Assembly (NCBI GenBank): GCA_030673725.1 | Contig: DAOVIL010000004.1 | Span: forward strand, 1 to 13,677 | Origin: Candidatus Aenigmatarchaeota archaeon | GTDB lineage: Archaea; Aenigmatarchaeota; Aenigmatarchaeia; QMZP01 | Length of the DNA: 13,677 bases | Direction: 5' to 3' | Part shown: positions 1-5,619 of the stretch, piece after piece | Position numbering within the stretch: the first letter of the stretch is position 1 | How the letters are laid out: the number at the start of each line of letters is the position of its first letter | The notes under the pieces: model-generated | Seen by the model: only the letters and a program-made list of their open reading frames with translations | Told to the model about the DNA's origin: nothing | The model's database searches: none | Program-made: the position numbers and the translations under genes

Positions 1-19
1 GGAAAGTCAAATTAAAAAG

Positions 20-523
20 ATGAAAAACCGTGTTGTCGGCTATCTTGTGCTAGGCTTTGCCTGCCTGATGGGATTCGTAGTATACTCCTTCAATACAGCG
101 ATGACAGACATAGTCTCATCTGCATGCGCGCACGGGGAGGCATGTGCGATGTGGGGGACGCTGACGCTGCAGACCAACGTGAGCCTGGCGATAACAGGAT
201 TCGTCGCGGCGCTTGGCCTGTACCTCATATTCTTCGGCAAGGAAGAGAAGACCATAACCAAGATAATACAGAAGACCGTAAGGCCGTCCAGAGAGGACGT
301 GGACAAGAAGAGGAAGAAGGTGCTGAACACGCTTGAAGGCGAAGAGAAGGAAGTGTTCTCAGTGCTCATAGAATCAAAGGGCTCCATCCTGCAGTCAGAG
401 CTGATAGAGAAGACCGGCATGCAGAAGGTCAAGATGACGAGGGTGCTTGACAGGCTCGAAGGGAAGAAGCTGATTGAGAGGAAGAGAAGGGGCATGTCAA
501 ACGTGGTGATGATAAAGGAGTGA
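20..523 (+). CDS. Membrane-anchored winged-helix (MarR-like) transcriptional regulator
   Basis: The 167-residue product has two hydrophobic segments (about residues 7-25 and 54-73), a basic and charged linker (75-105), and a C-terminal winged helix-turn-helix of about 60 residues (106-165). The helical part reads EVFSVLIESKGSILQSELIE, followed by a recognition-helix-like KVKMTRVLDRLEGKKLIE and a basic wing ending VVMIKE. This layout matches predicted archaeal membrane-associated regulators of the COG2512 type. The short loop between the two membrane segments carries Cys36-x-His38-x3-Cys42 and should face outside, so it could sense a metal or redox state (inference). The ATG at 20 lies only 19 bases from the window edge, so the promoter cannot be judged. 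The stop sits one base before the next ATG at 525, which implies an operon. The winged-helix call is firm; DNA target and signal are unknown. Confidence 0.82.
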   Translation: MKNRVVGYLVLGFACLMGFVVYSFNTAMTDIVSSACAHGEACAMWGTLTLQTNVSLAITGFVAALGLYLIFFGKEEKTITKIIQKTVRPSREDVDKKRKKVLNTLEGEEKEVFSVLIESKGSILQSELIEKTGMQKVKMTRVLDRLEGKKLIERKRRGMSNVVMIKE

Positions 524-524
524 C

Positions 525-803
525 ATGAGCAAGAAAAGGAAGAAGAGTATGTTCCTGGCGGGCCTGGTGGGATCCATCTCCGCAGTGCTTTCTGTTCTAG
601 GTTTTGCCGGCGCCATCTGCGTTCCCTGCACCCTGACGTTCCTTACTGTCTTTGGCATAAGCACAGCATTCTTCGCATCAACCTTCCACTGGATATTTCT
701 CATAATAGCAGTGGTATCATTTGTCGTGCTAATCGAGCTCCTTCTCCACCATAAGGGCAAGTGCTTCATCTGCGGACGCAGGCTGAGGAAGAAAAGAAAC
801 TAG
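525..803 (+). CDS. Small membrane protein with two CxxC pairs, possibly MerC/MerT-like
   Basis: The 92-residue product begins with a basic stretch (KKRKK), then two or three hydrophobic helices (about 10-30, 34-51, 55-75), then a cytoplasmic-looking tail rich in Lys and Arg. Cys32-Val-Pro-Cys35 lies within or next to the first helices. A second pair, Cys80-x2-Cys83, opens the tail. A CxxC in an early membrane helix followed by a hydrophobic helical pair recalls small mercuric-ion transporters (MerC, MerT, MerF), but similarity is too weak to assign transport. It starts one base after the stop of the membrane regulator, with a purine-rich AAGGAG (515-520) just upstream, so the two are probably translated from one mRNA. 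The regulator may control it. Family not recognised with certainty. Confidence 0.72.
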   Translation: MSKKRKKSMFLAGLVGSISAVLSVLGFAGAICVPCTLTFLTVFGISTAFFASTFHWIFLIIAVVSFVVLIELLLHHKGKCFICGRRLRKKRN

Positions 804-813
804 TTACAGCCAA

Positions 814-824
814 ACCTTATATGC
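814..824 (+). promoter_or_regulatory. TATA-like box for the cysteine-rich protein gene
   Basis: The AT-rich CCTTATATG motif lies about 40 bases upstream of the ATG at 862, directly after the upstream gene ends at 803. A start of transcription 25 bases downstream would leave a short leader of 15-20 bases that includes the Shine-Dalgarno at 854. This suggests a unit separate from the regulator pair. Inference from spacing only. Confidence 0.45.
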
Positions 825-852
825 TGTTTCATGCCTCTCTAAACCAGAAAAA

Positions 853-859
853 AGGAGGT
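853..859 (+). promoter_or_regulatory. Strong Shine-Dalgarno (AGGAGGT)
   Basis: A near-perfect complement to the 16S rRNA tail lies only 2 bases before the ATG at 862 and 5 before the ATG at 865. The short spacing to the first ATG favours the second codon (865) as the true start. The choice changes the product by one residue. Confidence 0.7.
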
Positions 860-861
860 AT

Positions 862-1110
862 ATGATGAAACATAAAAGACGCGTGGGTATGGTAGTGTTC
901 CTGGCGGCAGTCCTGTCGGTATCCGTGATGCTGACGGCGGACACCATCCAGGGCCTTTCCGCGCACGGTGACCCTATCACAAGCGAAGTGTCATGCGGTT
1001 CAGAATACTGCGAAGATAACGGATGTGCTTGCGATACAGTGGGATGCGAAGCCCCAACATACGCTGCCTGCAATGGGAACTGCGCCTGCGACAGCCAAAC
1101 GTGTGGATAA
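862..1110 (+). CDS. Small secreted protein with nine cysteines and a duplicated CxC motif
   Basis: The 82-residue product has a basic N-terminus (residues 1-8), a hydrophobic core (9-25) and a likely signal-peptidase site near Ala34 (GLSA|HG). The mature part of about 48 residues has nine cysteines, at 45, 50, 55, 57, 62, 70, 74, 76 and 81. Eight form two copies of C-x(3,4)-C-A-C-D-x3-C (50-62 and 70-81), an internal duplication. Density and CxC spacing recall metallothioneins or small disulfide-rich peptides, but no known family was recognised. It has a strong Shine-Dalgarno and its own TATA-like box, and it is followed 11 bases later by a thioredoxin-like gene, so thiol oxidation or metal binding outside the membrane is a sensible guess. 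If the ATG at 865 is used, numbering drops by one. Confidence 0.72.
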   Translation: MMKHKRRVGMVVFLAAVLSVSVMLTADTIQGLSAHGDPITSEVSCGSEYCEDNGCACDTVGCEAPTYAACNGNCACDSQTCG

Positions 1111-1121
1111 AGGATAGTCAT

Positions 1122-1475
1122 ATGAAAACGATAAATATACTGTTAGTGGCAGTGATAGTGGCAGTTGTTGCAAGCGCAGGATTCTTGTACTCCATGCCCT
1201 CGGCATCTTCAGGGGAAGACAGCAGCTTTGCCCAGTGCCTGACCGATAAGGGTGCCATAATGTACGGCACTGACTGGTGTTCCTACTGTAAGAAACAGAA
1301 GGCCATGTTCGGAGAATCGTTCAGAGACATCGACTACAGGAACTGTGACACTGTCGGGGAAGAGTGCAGCCAGGCAGGCATCAGAGGATATCCTACCTGG
1401 GTGATAGGCGGAAAGAACTATCCTGGCGTCAGGAGCTTTGAAGAACTGGGCAGCCTTACGGGCTGCGAGCTGTAG
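1122..1475 (+). CDS. Membrane-tethered thioredoxin-like protein (VKOR-type Trx domain)
   Basis: The 117-residue product has an N-terminal hydrophobic anchor (about 5-22) and a thioredoxin-like domain (36-117). The active site is W52-C53-S-Y-C56, and the cis-proline loop is G89-Y90-P91-T92-W93. Further cysteines are at 39, 75, 82 and 115. The run YGTDWCSYCKKQKAMFG, a later CD...C pair, GYPTW and a closing VRSFEELGSLTGC closely follow the thioredoxin domain attached to bacterial and plant VKOR homologues. Here it stands alone on its own anchor. The domain should face outside and shuttle disulfides, perhaps with an unlinked VKOR or DsbB-like partner (inference). The reading frame stays open upstream to 1023, but ATG 1122 is chosen because the extension overlaps the cysteine-rich gene and lacks a signal sequence. 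Confidence 0.85.
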   Translation: MKTINILLVAVIVAVVASAGFLYSMPSASSGEDSSFAQCLTDKGAIMYGTDWCSYCKKQKAMFGESFRDIDYRNCDTVGEECSQAGIRGYPTWVIGGKNYPGVRSFEELGSLTGCEL

Positions 1476-1481
1476 GCTTGT

Positions 1482-1501
1482 TTCGTAAACGTTTATACGA
1501 A
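1482..1501. terminator. Inverted repeat between convergent genes
   Basis: TTCGTA (1482-1487) pairs with TACGAA (1496-1501) around an 8-base loop. It lies 7 bases after the thioredoxin-like stop and upstream of the convergent PCNA end. A 12-base palindrome, AATAAGCTTATT (1535-1546), covers the PCNA stop codon. Either could help end convergent transcripts, but no T-tract follows, so a terminator role is weakly supported. Confidence 0.3.
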
Positions 1502-1541
1502 GTAAAGCCGAAGGCGTAAAGGTTTAGTCTAAAGAATAAGC

Positions 1542-2285
1542 TTATTCCTGCACCCTAGGCGCAAGGATGAAGTTCAATGCTATCTTGTCGATTGACCTGA
1601 AGGTTATCCTCATGGGGTAGTCAGGGCCGAACTCCAGAAGGAGGTTGGGCGAGAGCTTGGAGGCTTTTATCATCTTCTTCAGGTAATCCAGCGGGTACTG
1701 GGACTTTATGGGCTGCTTGACGGTCAGGTTGGTCAGCCCGCCCTCACCCTTCTTTATCTCGAGCTCTGTGCTGGAGATGTCGCCCTTTGCCATCATCTTG
1801 AATGACTCTGGCCCAGCCTCAAGCACAATGGAATCGCCTATCAGCTCTGCGTCTGCAACGCCCTCTTCCAGAACCTTTGAGTCTATCTCGACTGAACCGG
1901 AGAACTGGAGCTGGTCAATCGGGGGCTTCTCGACCTTGACGTCTATGAGCGGTATCTCGAATGTCCTGGTGCCCCCGCCAAGGACCTTTATCCTCAGCCT
2001 GTTCTTGGTGGACTCCAGGCTTATCTTGTCGCTGCTCTTGACCCTCTTCAGGACAGCCGCCAGGTTTGCCATGTTTATGCCCAGCTGCTCTGCCTGCTCC
2101 ACCTTGAACTCGTCGAAAGCGCTTGAAAGAATCTTGAAGTCGACCACAGACACCATCGTCCTGTCCGGCGATACAAGCGACATGCCGTTCTGGTCCACGT
2201 TGAATATGCCCTCGTCTATTATCTCAGCTATTATGGGAATAGAATTCTTGAGCAGGTCAACATCCGAAAGCACTGCTGTAAACAT
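1542..2285 (-). CDS. pcn: DNA polymerase sliding clamp (PCNA)
   Basis: The 247-residue product has the usual archaeal PCNA length. It forms the trimeric ring that tethers DNA polymerase, Fen1 and ligase to DNA. Recognisable points are the N-terminal LLKNSIPIIAEIIDEG, then GMSLVSPDRTMVSVVDFKI (the family's GMDPSRVALV region), LKRVKSSDKISLE, the start of domain 2 near residue 115, and the C-terminal end LNFILAPRVQE matching the family's YLAPKIE-like tail. The frame also has an in-frame TTG at 2291, but ATG 2285 is preferred because it gives the family-typical MFTAVLSD start and lies 20-28 bases from a TATA-like ATTTAAAT. It follows an OB-fold gene with a 22-base gap on the same strand. Confidence in the function is very high. 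Confidence 0.96.
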   Translation of the reverse strand: MFTAVLSDVDLLKNSIPIIAEIIDEGIFNVDQNGMSLVSPDRTMVSVVDFKILSSAFDEFKVEQAEQLGINMANLAAVLKRVKSSDKISLESTKNRLRIKVLGGGTRTFEIPLIDVKVEKPPIDQLQFSGSVEIDSKVLEEGVADAELIGDSIVLEAGPESFKMMAKGDISSTELEIKKGEGGLTNLTVKQPIKSQYPLDYLKKMIKASKLSPNLLLEFGPDYPMRITFRSIDKIALNFILAPRVQE

Positions 2286-2303
2286 AAACAATTCTTGGTT
2301 GTA

Positions 2304-2315
2304 GGATTTAAATCC
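2304..2315 (-). promoter_or_regulatory. Palindromic TATA-like box for PCNA
   Basis: GGATTTAAATCC is a perfect 12-base palindrome with the core ATTTAAAT 21-28 bases upstream of the PCNA ATG. The spacing fits an archaeal TATA box and a leaderless transcript. It overlaps the stop codon of the upstream OB-fold gene (2308-2310), so PCNA may be transcribed both alone and with it. Confidence 0.5.
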
Positions 2316-2643
2316 TTAACAACTTCCCCTCCAGTTTCCTCACCCTGTTCAGGAGAGCATTATCCAAACCTTTCATGTCCTGCACTATTTCTCCCTGGAG
2401 TTCCAGGCCATCTCCGACAGAGACGACCCTTCCCATCACTCTCACCAGGCTGCTGGCCTCTATGTCAGGCGCTTCCTCCAGGCTGACGTCTATCTTTCCT
2501 GAACCATCATCAAGGACGAACCTGTTCCCTTTCGTGTCCACCACAGTCCCTGTTACGCTCACCCTCATGTCAGACGGCTGTATCTCAGAAACACCCTTCT
2601 CTGCCGCTGGCATCTTCCTCTGGAATCCCTCTCCTTCAGGCAT
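2308..2643 (-). CDS. Short OB-fold protein, probable single-strand DNA-binding (RPA-like)
   Basis: The 111-residue product has a short charged head (1-25) and one OB-fold (about 26-95). The fold shows strand-turn patterns VTGTVVDTKGNRFVLDDGSG, KIDVSL, VRVMGRVVSVGDGLELQGE, then a C-terminal helix rich in Lys and Arg (95-111). This matches the nucleic-acid-binding OB domains of RPA32/Stn1-like and short archaeal RPA relatives. Placement directly before PCNA on the same strand supports a DNA replication or repair role. Start ATG 2643 is chosen because the frame upstream (to 3006) runs through the divergent synthetase gene and has no homology-like content. It carries no zinc finger and only one OB-fold, so it is either a small subunit of a multimer or a specialised factor. 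Confidence 0.78.
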   Translation of the reverse strand: MPEGEGFQRKMPAAEKGVSEIQPSDMRVSVTGTVVDTKGNRFVLDDGSGKIDVSLEEAPDIEASSLVRVMGRVVSVGDGLELQGEIVQDMKGLDNALLNRVRKLEGKLLRI

Positions 2644-2680
2644 ACTTAAATTACTGGATATAATATTTATATTGTTGAGG
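2644..2680. promoter_or_regulatory. Compact divergent promoter, OB-fold/PCNA versus AspRS
   Basis: Only 37 bases separate the two divergent start codons and they are very AT-rich. On the minus strand the ATATAAATATTA-like run (2661-2672) is 18-29 bases from the ATG at 2643. On the plus strand CTTAAATTA (2645-2653) is 28-36 bases from the ATG at 2681. Both fit archaeal TATA spacing with leaderless or near-leaderless starts. The two boxes lie so close that pre-initiation complexes would compete (inference). Confidence 0.5.
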
Positions 2681-3946
2681 ATGGAGAGGACGCATACAGC
2701 TGGAGTGAAAGCAGGAAAGGATGTTTTGGTCCAGGGCTGGGTAGAGAGCGTAAGGGACAAAGGGGCCCTGAAATTCCTTTTGCTGAGGGACAAGACAGGC
2801 ACAGTCCAGATTATAGCGAAAAAGGGAGTTGTCCCGGACGGCATAATGGATACCATAGCATCCCTGAACAAGGAGGACTGCATATCTGTTACAGGAGAAG
2901 CGAAAGATGCACCCAAGTCAGACGCTAAAGTGGAGATAGTGCCCAAGAAGCTGGAGCTGGTCAGCAAGTCTGCCGTTCCCTTACCTTTGGATGAGAACTC
3001 GCACAAGGACCAGAGGTTCGATTACAGGTTCATGGACATCAGGAACCCGAAGATACTGAACATCTTCAGGCTGAAGGATGTGGTCTTCACCCTGATAAGG
3101 GAATACTTCGAGTCGAATAATTTCATAGAGATACACACGCCTGTCATACAGGCGGCCGGGGCAGAGGGCGGTGCCACCATGTTCCAGTTCAAGTACTACG
3201 ACAGGACAGCCTTCCTGAGGCAGTCGCCGCAGCTGTACAAGCAGATGATGATGTCATCGGGCCTGGACAAGGTGTATGAGATAGGCCCTGCATTCAGGGC
3301 AGAGCCCCACCATACCAGGAGGCACGTGAGCGAATTCATGTCAGTCGATTATGAGATTGCCTGGATAAAGTCAGAGGAGGACGTGATGGAAGTGATGGAG
3401 AACCTGGTGCACCACGTCTACAAGGGCCTGAAGGAGAAGCATGCGGGCCTGATGAAGGAGCTGGGTGCAGAAGTGAAAGCCCCGAAGGTGCCCTTCAAGA
3501 GAATGACATACGAGGAAGCGATAAAGCTCCTGAAGATAAAGTGGGGAGAGGACCTGGGAGACGACGAGGAGAGGAAGCTGGGAGAGATAATGAAGAAGAA
3601 AGGCCATGAATGGTACTGGATAACCAAGTTCCCTGCAGAGATGAAGCCGTTCTACATCATGATGGACGGCAAGTATTCCAGAGGATTCGACCTGGACTAC
3701 AGGGGGATGGAGATGACGTCAGGCGGCCAGAGGGAGCACAGGTATGATGTGCTGGTTAAGATAATGAAATCCAAGGGCCTGAACCCTGACGACTTCAAGT
3801 TCTACCTTGACCCCTTCAAGTATGCATGCCCGCCCCATGGCGGTATAGGCTTCGGAGTCGAGCGGTTCATACAGCAGATACTCGGCCTCACAGACATAAA
3901 GGAAGCCATCATGTTCCCAAGGACACCCGAGAAGCTCGTGCCGTAA
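2681..3946 (+). CDS. aspS: Aspartyl-tRNA synthetase, archaeal type
   Basis: The 421-residue product charges tRNA-Asp with aspartate. It has an N-terminal OB-fold anticodon-binding domain (about 12-100) and a class II catalytic domain. Motif 1 includes FIEIHTP at 148-154. Motif 2 starts with FRAE at 205-208 and continues [10 protein letters not shown]. Motif 3 is GFGVERF at 390-396, with Arg395. The C-terminus [10 protein letters not shown] matches archaeal AspRS ends, and no bacterial GAD insertion is present. ATG 2681 is chosen because it gives the family's MxRTH start; the frame is open to 2375, but that extension overlaps the OB-fold gene. By my recall of Thermococcus AspRS, the two anticodon-domain positions that govern Asp/Asn discrimination (Trp26, Lys85) are Glu22 and Asp81 here, so tRNA specificity cannot be called. 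A pilin-like gene follows after 17 bases. Confidence 0.96.
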   Translation: MERTHTAGVKAGKDVLVQGWVESVRDKGALKFLLLRDKTGTVQIIAKKGVVPDGIMDTIASLNKEDCISVTGEAKDAPKSDAKVEIVPKKLELVSKSAVPLPLDENSHKDQRFDYRFMDIRNPKILNIFRLKDVVFTLIREYFESNNFIEIHTPVIQAAGAEGGATMFQFKYYDRTAFLRQSPQLYKQMMMSSGLDKVYEIGPAFRAEPHHTRRHVSEFMSVDYEIAWIKSEEDVMEVMENLVHHVYKGLKEKHAGLMKELGAEVKAPKVPFKRMTYEEAIKLLKIKWGEDLGDDEERKLGEIMKKKGHEWYWITKFPAEMKPFYIMMDGKYSRGFDLDYRGMEMTSGGQREHRYDVLVKIMKSKGLNPDDFKFYLDPFKYACPPHGGIGFGVERFIQQILGLTDIKEAIMFPRTPEKLVP

Positions 3947-3963
3947 AGCTACCTGAGATTTCC

Positions 3964-4365
3964 ATGAACCGAAAAGGACAGATGTTCATTGTGACAATGG
4001 TGTTCATGACAGGCCTGATTTTCGCTGTCCAGCAAATCCTTTACCAGTATTCCTTCATAGACCCTGCAGACCCGATGCAGAGGAATGACGCCCCCCTCTT
4101 CTATATGATAAGGGACTCGTACAATGTCTCGATAGAAACCCCAGGGCTGACCTTCTCCAGGGCGAACCAGTCTGTCCAGGAGCTGCACACATGGCTGATG
4201 ACAAGGGGCATGGGGCCGTACAACCTGGAGCTGCGCTATAACGGCCTGGCTGACCCGGACCTGAAACGCGCCAACTGGGGGACAAGCAGCCCTGCGCTCA
4301 TCCTGAATGTCCACCTTACAGGCCCGACAACAGACTCCAGGGCGACTTACAGATTCTACGGCTGA
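3964..4365 (+). CDS. Pilin-like membrane protein, class III signal peptide
   Basis: The 133-residue product begins MNRKGQMFIVTM. The basic R-K-G|Q site before an uninterrupted hydrophobic helix (7-27) is the hallmark of archaeal class III (type IV pilin-like) signal peptides, normally cut by a FlaK/PibD-type peptidase after Gly5. The outer part (30-133) looks mixed alpha/beta, with a strand-rich end ALILNVHLTGPTTDSRATYRF and no cysteine. The conserved Glu often found at +5 is missing. ATG 3964 is the only start that gives this signal. It lies 17 bases after the AspRS stop with no TATA box or Shine-Dalgarno visible, so it probably shares the AspRS transcript. It is the first of seven anchored proteins in a row. 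Exact family not recognised. Confidence 0.75.
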   Translation: MNRKGQMFIVTMVFMTGLIFAVQQILYQYSFIDPADPMQRNDAPLFYMIRDSYNVSIETPGLTFSRANQSVQELHTWLMTRGMGPYNLELRYNGLADPDLKRANWGTSSPALILNVHLTGPTTDSRATYRFYG

Positions 4366-4368
4366 ACC

Positions 4369-4380
4369 CAAATATATAAG
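4369..4380 (+). promoter_or_regulatory. TATA-like box upstream of the 195-residue pilin-like gene
   Basis: The AAATATATAAG run begins 4 bases after the preceding stop and ends 22 bases before the ATG at 4403. This is the canonical archaeal spacing for a leaderless transcript, and no Shine-Dalgarno precedes the ATG. Confidence 0.6.
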
Positions 4381-4402
4381 CGGGCTCGGACAAATTATAA
4401 CC

Positions 4403-4990
4403 ATGAGGACCCAAAGAAAGGGCGCTTTCCAGGTCAGCATGGGATTCATCATCACTGTGGTATTCGCAGTGGTGCTCCTTACCCTTGCCCTCCCCTGGCT
4501 GACAGAGACAGTAAGCCAGATAAGCGGGGTGACCCATCAGGTCACTGACCTGGCAAGGTCAGAGCTCCTGAACGAGATAGCCCAGACAGGAGCAAAGGTC
4601 GGCATAGCTGCACCCCCTGTAACCGCATGGAGGAGGGGAGAGACAGGAGCCTTCGCCATAGGCATCAAGAACAAATACACTGACCAGGGCAAGACGTTCT
4701 ACATAAATGTCTACCTGGTGGGCCTTGGGGGAAACCTGGCAGGAGAGTCTGCGGCAGCCTTGCAGGGTGATGTGAGCAAATGGCTGACATTCTTCTCGAA
4801 CGAATTTGTCGAGGCAGGAGGCAGCAAGTCCAGCAAAATAATAATGAAGCCTGCAGCTGACGCAAGAGCAGGCATCTACCAATTCAGGGTGCTGGTATGC
4901 GAGTCCCAGCCATGCACGACGCTTGAAGCGACGCCCGAGAGCAACATATACGGCTCTGAATCATTTGCGATAGAGATTGAGGCCTTCTAA
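4403..4990 (+). CDS. Pilin-like anchored protein with beta-sandwich ectodomain
   Basis: The 195-residue product starts MRTQRKG|AFQVSM, a basic R-K-G site before a hydrophobic helix (about 13-34), as in pilin-like class III signals with Ala at +1 like archaellins. The outer part contains RRGETGAFAIGIKN and FYINVYLVG (about 77-107), then SSKIIMKPAADARAGIYQF and VLVCESQPC (143-171). This strand pattern resembles CARDB or other Ig-like archaeal surface domains. Cys166 and Cys171 could form a small loop disulfide. It has its own TATA-like box 24-33 bases upstream and is followed by a 147-base gap with hairpins and a T-tract, so it looks like a one-gene transcription unit. An upstream reading-frame extension to 4307 is rejected because it overlaps the preceding gene. 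Confidence 0.75.
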   Translation: MRTQRKGAFQVSMGFIITVVFAVVLLTLALPWLTETVSQISGVTHQVTDLARSELLNEIAQTGAKVGIAAPPVTAWRRGETGAFAIGIKNKYTDQGKTFYINVYLVGLGGNLAGESAAALQGDVSKWLTFFSNEFVEAGGSKSSKIIMKPAADARAGIYQFRVLVCESQPCTTLEATPESNIYGSESFAIEIEAF

Positions 4991-5030
4991 GAAACCTTTG
5001 TCCCTTCGGATTTGCTCCACATAAAGGTCG

Positions 5031-5111
5031 TGTCTCGTAGACACGAGACATCTCTGCATCAGAGATGCAGATTTCATCCAAGCAAGGCCTTCCTTTTTTT
5101 CTTGTTATTTT
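5031..5111 (+). terminator. Double hairpin followed by T-tract
   Basis: A perfect 8-bp stem with a 4-base loop (TGTCTCGT 5031-5038, ACGAGACA 5043-5050) is followed at once by a second perfect 8-bp stem with a 3-base loop (TCTGCATC 5053-5060, GATGCAGA 5064-5071). The second region can instead pair ATCTCTG (5050-5056) with CAGAGAT (5060-5066), which excludes the other form. A T-rich tract (5091-5111, including seven consecutive T) follows about 20 bases later. The most likely role is transcription termination after 4990, since archaea use T-tracts. A structured small RNA or processing site is the alternative. Confidence 0.5.
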
Positions 5112-5136
5112 AACCCCTCTATACTATATTATATAA
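5104..5136 (+). promoter_or_regulatory. AT-rich promoter before the 5138 operon
   Basis: TTATTTTAA lies 26-34 bases before the ATG at 5138, and a TATACTATATTATATAAT run reaches the start codon itself. A leaderless transcript from the first box fits the spacing. The T-rich terminator-like tract overlaps it, so one element may serve both ends. No Shine-Dalgarno is present. Confidence 0.45.
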
Positions 5137-5137
5137 T

Positions 5138-5608
5138 ATGAACGCGGGCATGGTTTTCGCGCTTATTTTCACTGTAATCGTGATAGGGCTTGTTCTGGTC
5201 TTCGGGCTGGGCCAGATGGGCAGCCTTTTCTGCATGTCCAGCGACGCCCAGGTAGGCAAGGCAATGACAGACCTGGAGACAGTGGCTTCAGAGGTATACA
5301 ACCTGGCAGAGGGCTCAAGCAGGGTGTTCAGAATCAGCCTTCCCGGAGACTCAAAGCTGTGCTTCGTGGATCCGGAGGGCACAGGCATACAGCTCTATAC
5401 AGCCGCAGACAGCTGGAAGAACTGGGTGCCTGACCCTGTCTACGAGAGCATCATACAGGAGAAGGGCTACAACATCTGGTATGAGATGTGCAGCGGCAAG
5501 GGCGGCAAGACACTGTCCTACGTAAAGGTGCCCAAGAATTTCTGTGTAATAGGGGGCAAGAGCATCTACCTGGAGAACAAGGGCCTCTGGGTGGAGATAA
5601 GCGTTTAA
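5138..5608 (+). CDS. Anchored pilin-like protein with four cysteines
   Basis: The 156-residue product has one N-terminal hydrophobic helix (about 5-28). It opens MNAGMVFAL, with no basic residue before the Gly, so prepilin-type processing is doubtful and a simple anchor is possible. The outer part has a helix (35-57: DAQVGKAMTDLETVASEVYN) and then a beta-rich region with SRVFRISLPGDSKLCFVDPEG (61-81) and KNFCVIGGKSIYLENKGLWV (133-152). Cysteines are at 32, 75, 118 and 136; pairing of 75 with 136 is plausible as both sit on neighbouring strands. I recall similar short anchored proteins with a LPxGxKxCF-type motif in DPANN archaea but cannot name the family. It opens a four-gene operon: the next gene starts 11 bases after the stop. 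Confidence 0.75.
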   Translation: MNAGMVFALIFTVIVIGLVLVFGLGQMGSLFCMSSDAQVGKAMTDLETVASEVYNLAEGSSRVFRISLPGDSKLCFVDPEGTGIQLYTAADSWKNWVPDPVYESIIQEKGYNIWYEMCSGKGGKTLSYVKVPKNFCVIGGKSIYLENKGLWVEISV

Positions 5609-5619
5609 GGGGTTTGGGA

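Noticed and set aside
40..495. 151-residue minus-strand open frame opposite the membrane regulator
   Set aside because: Ser/Phe-rich antisense shadow of a clear winged-helix gene.
525..803. Firm assignment as a mercury transporter
   Set aside because: Only the CxxC in a membrane helix and the small size agree. No mercury-resistance partners (MerA, MerP, MerR) are nearby.
1023..1121. Upstream extension of the thioredoxin-like frame
   Set aside because: It overlaps the cysteine-rich gene in another frame and would bury the signal anchor inside the protein.
1708..2304. 198-residue plus-strand open frame opposite PCNA
   Set aside because: The Ser/Thr-rich translation is a typical antisense shadow. 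PCNA on the other strand is certain.
2375..2680. Upstream extension of the AspRS frame to 2375 (102 more residues)
   Set aside because: It runs antisense through the OB-fold gene and looks nothing like a synthetase. ATG 2681 gives the expected archaeal AspRS N-terminus.
2644..3006. Upstream extension of the OB-fold gene frame to 3006
   Set aside because: It is antisense to the AspRS start, low in complexity, and adds no recognisable domain. ATG 2643 with a TATA-like box is better.
4991..5137. A tRNA or C/D-box small RNA in the longest spacer
   Set aside because: No cloverleaf or CCA end is present. The ATGA-containing bits do not make proper C and D boxes with the right spacing. The hairpins are better described as a terminator-like element.
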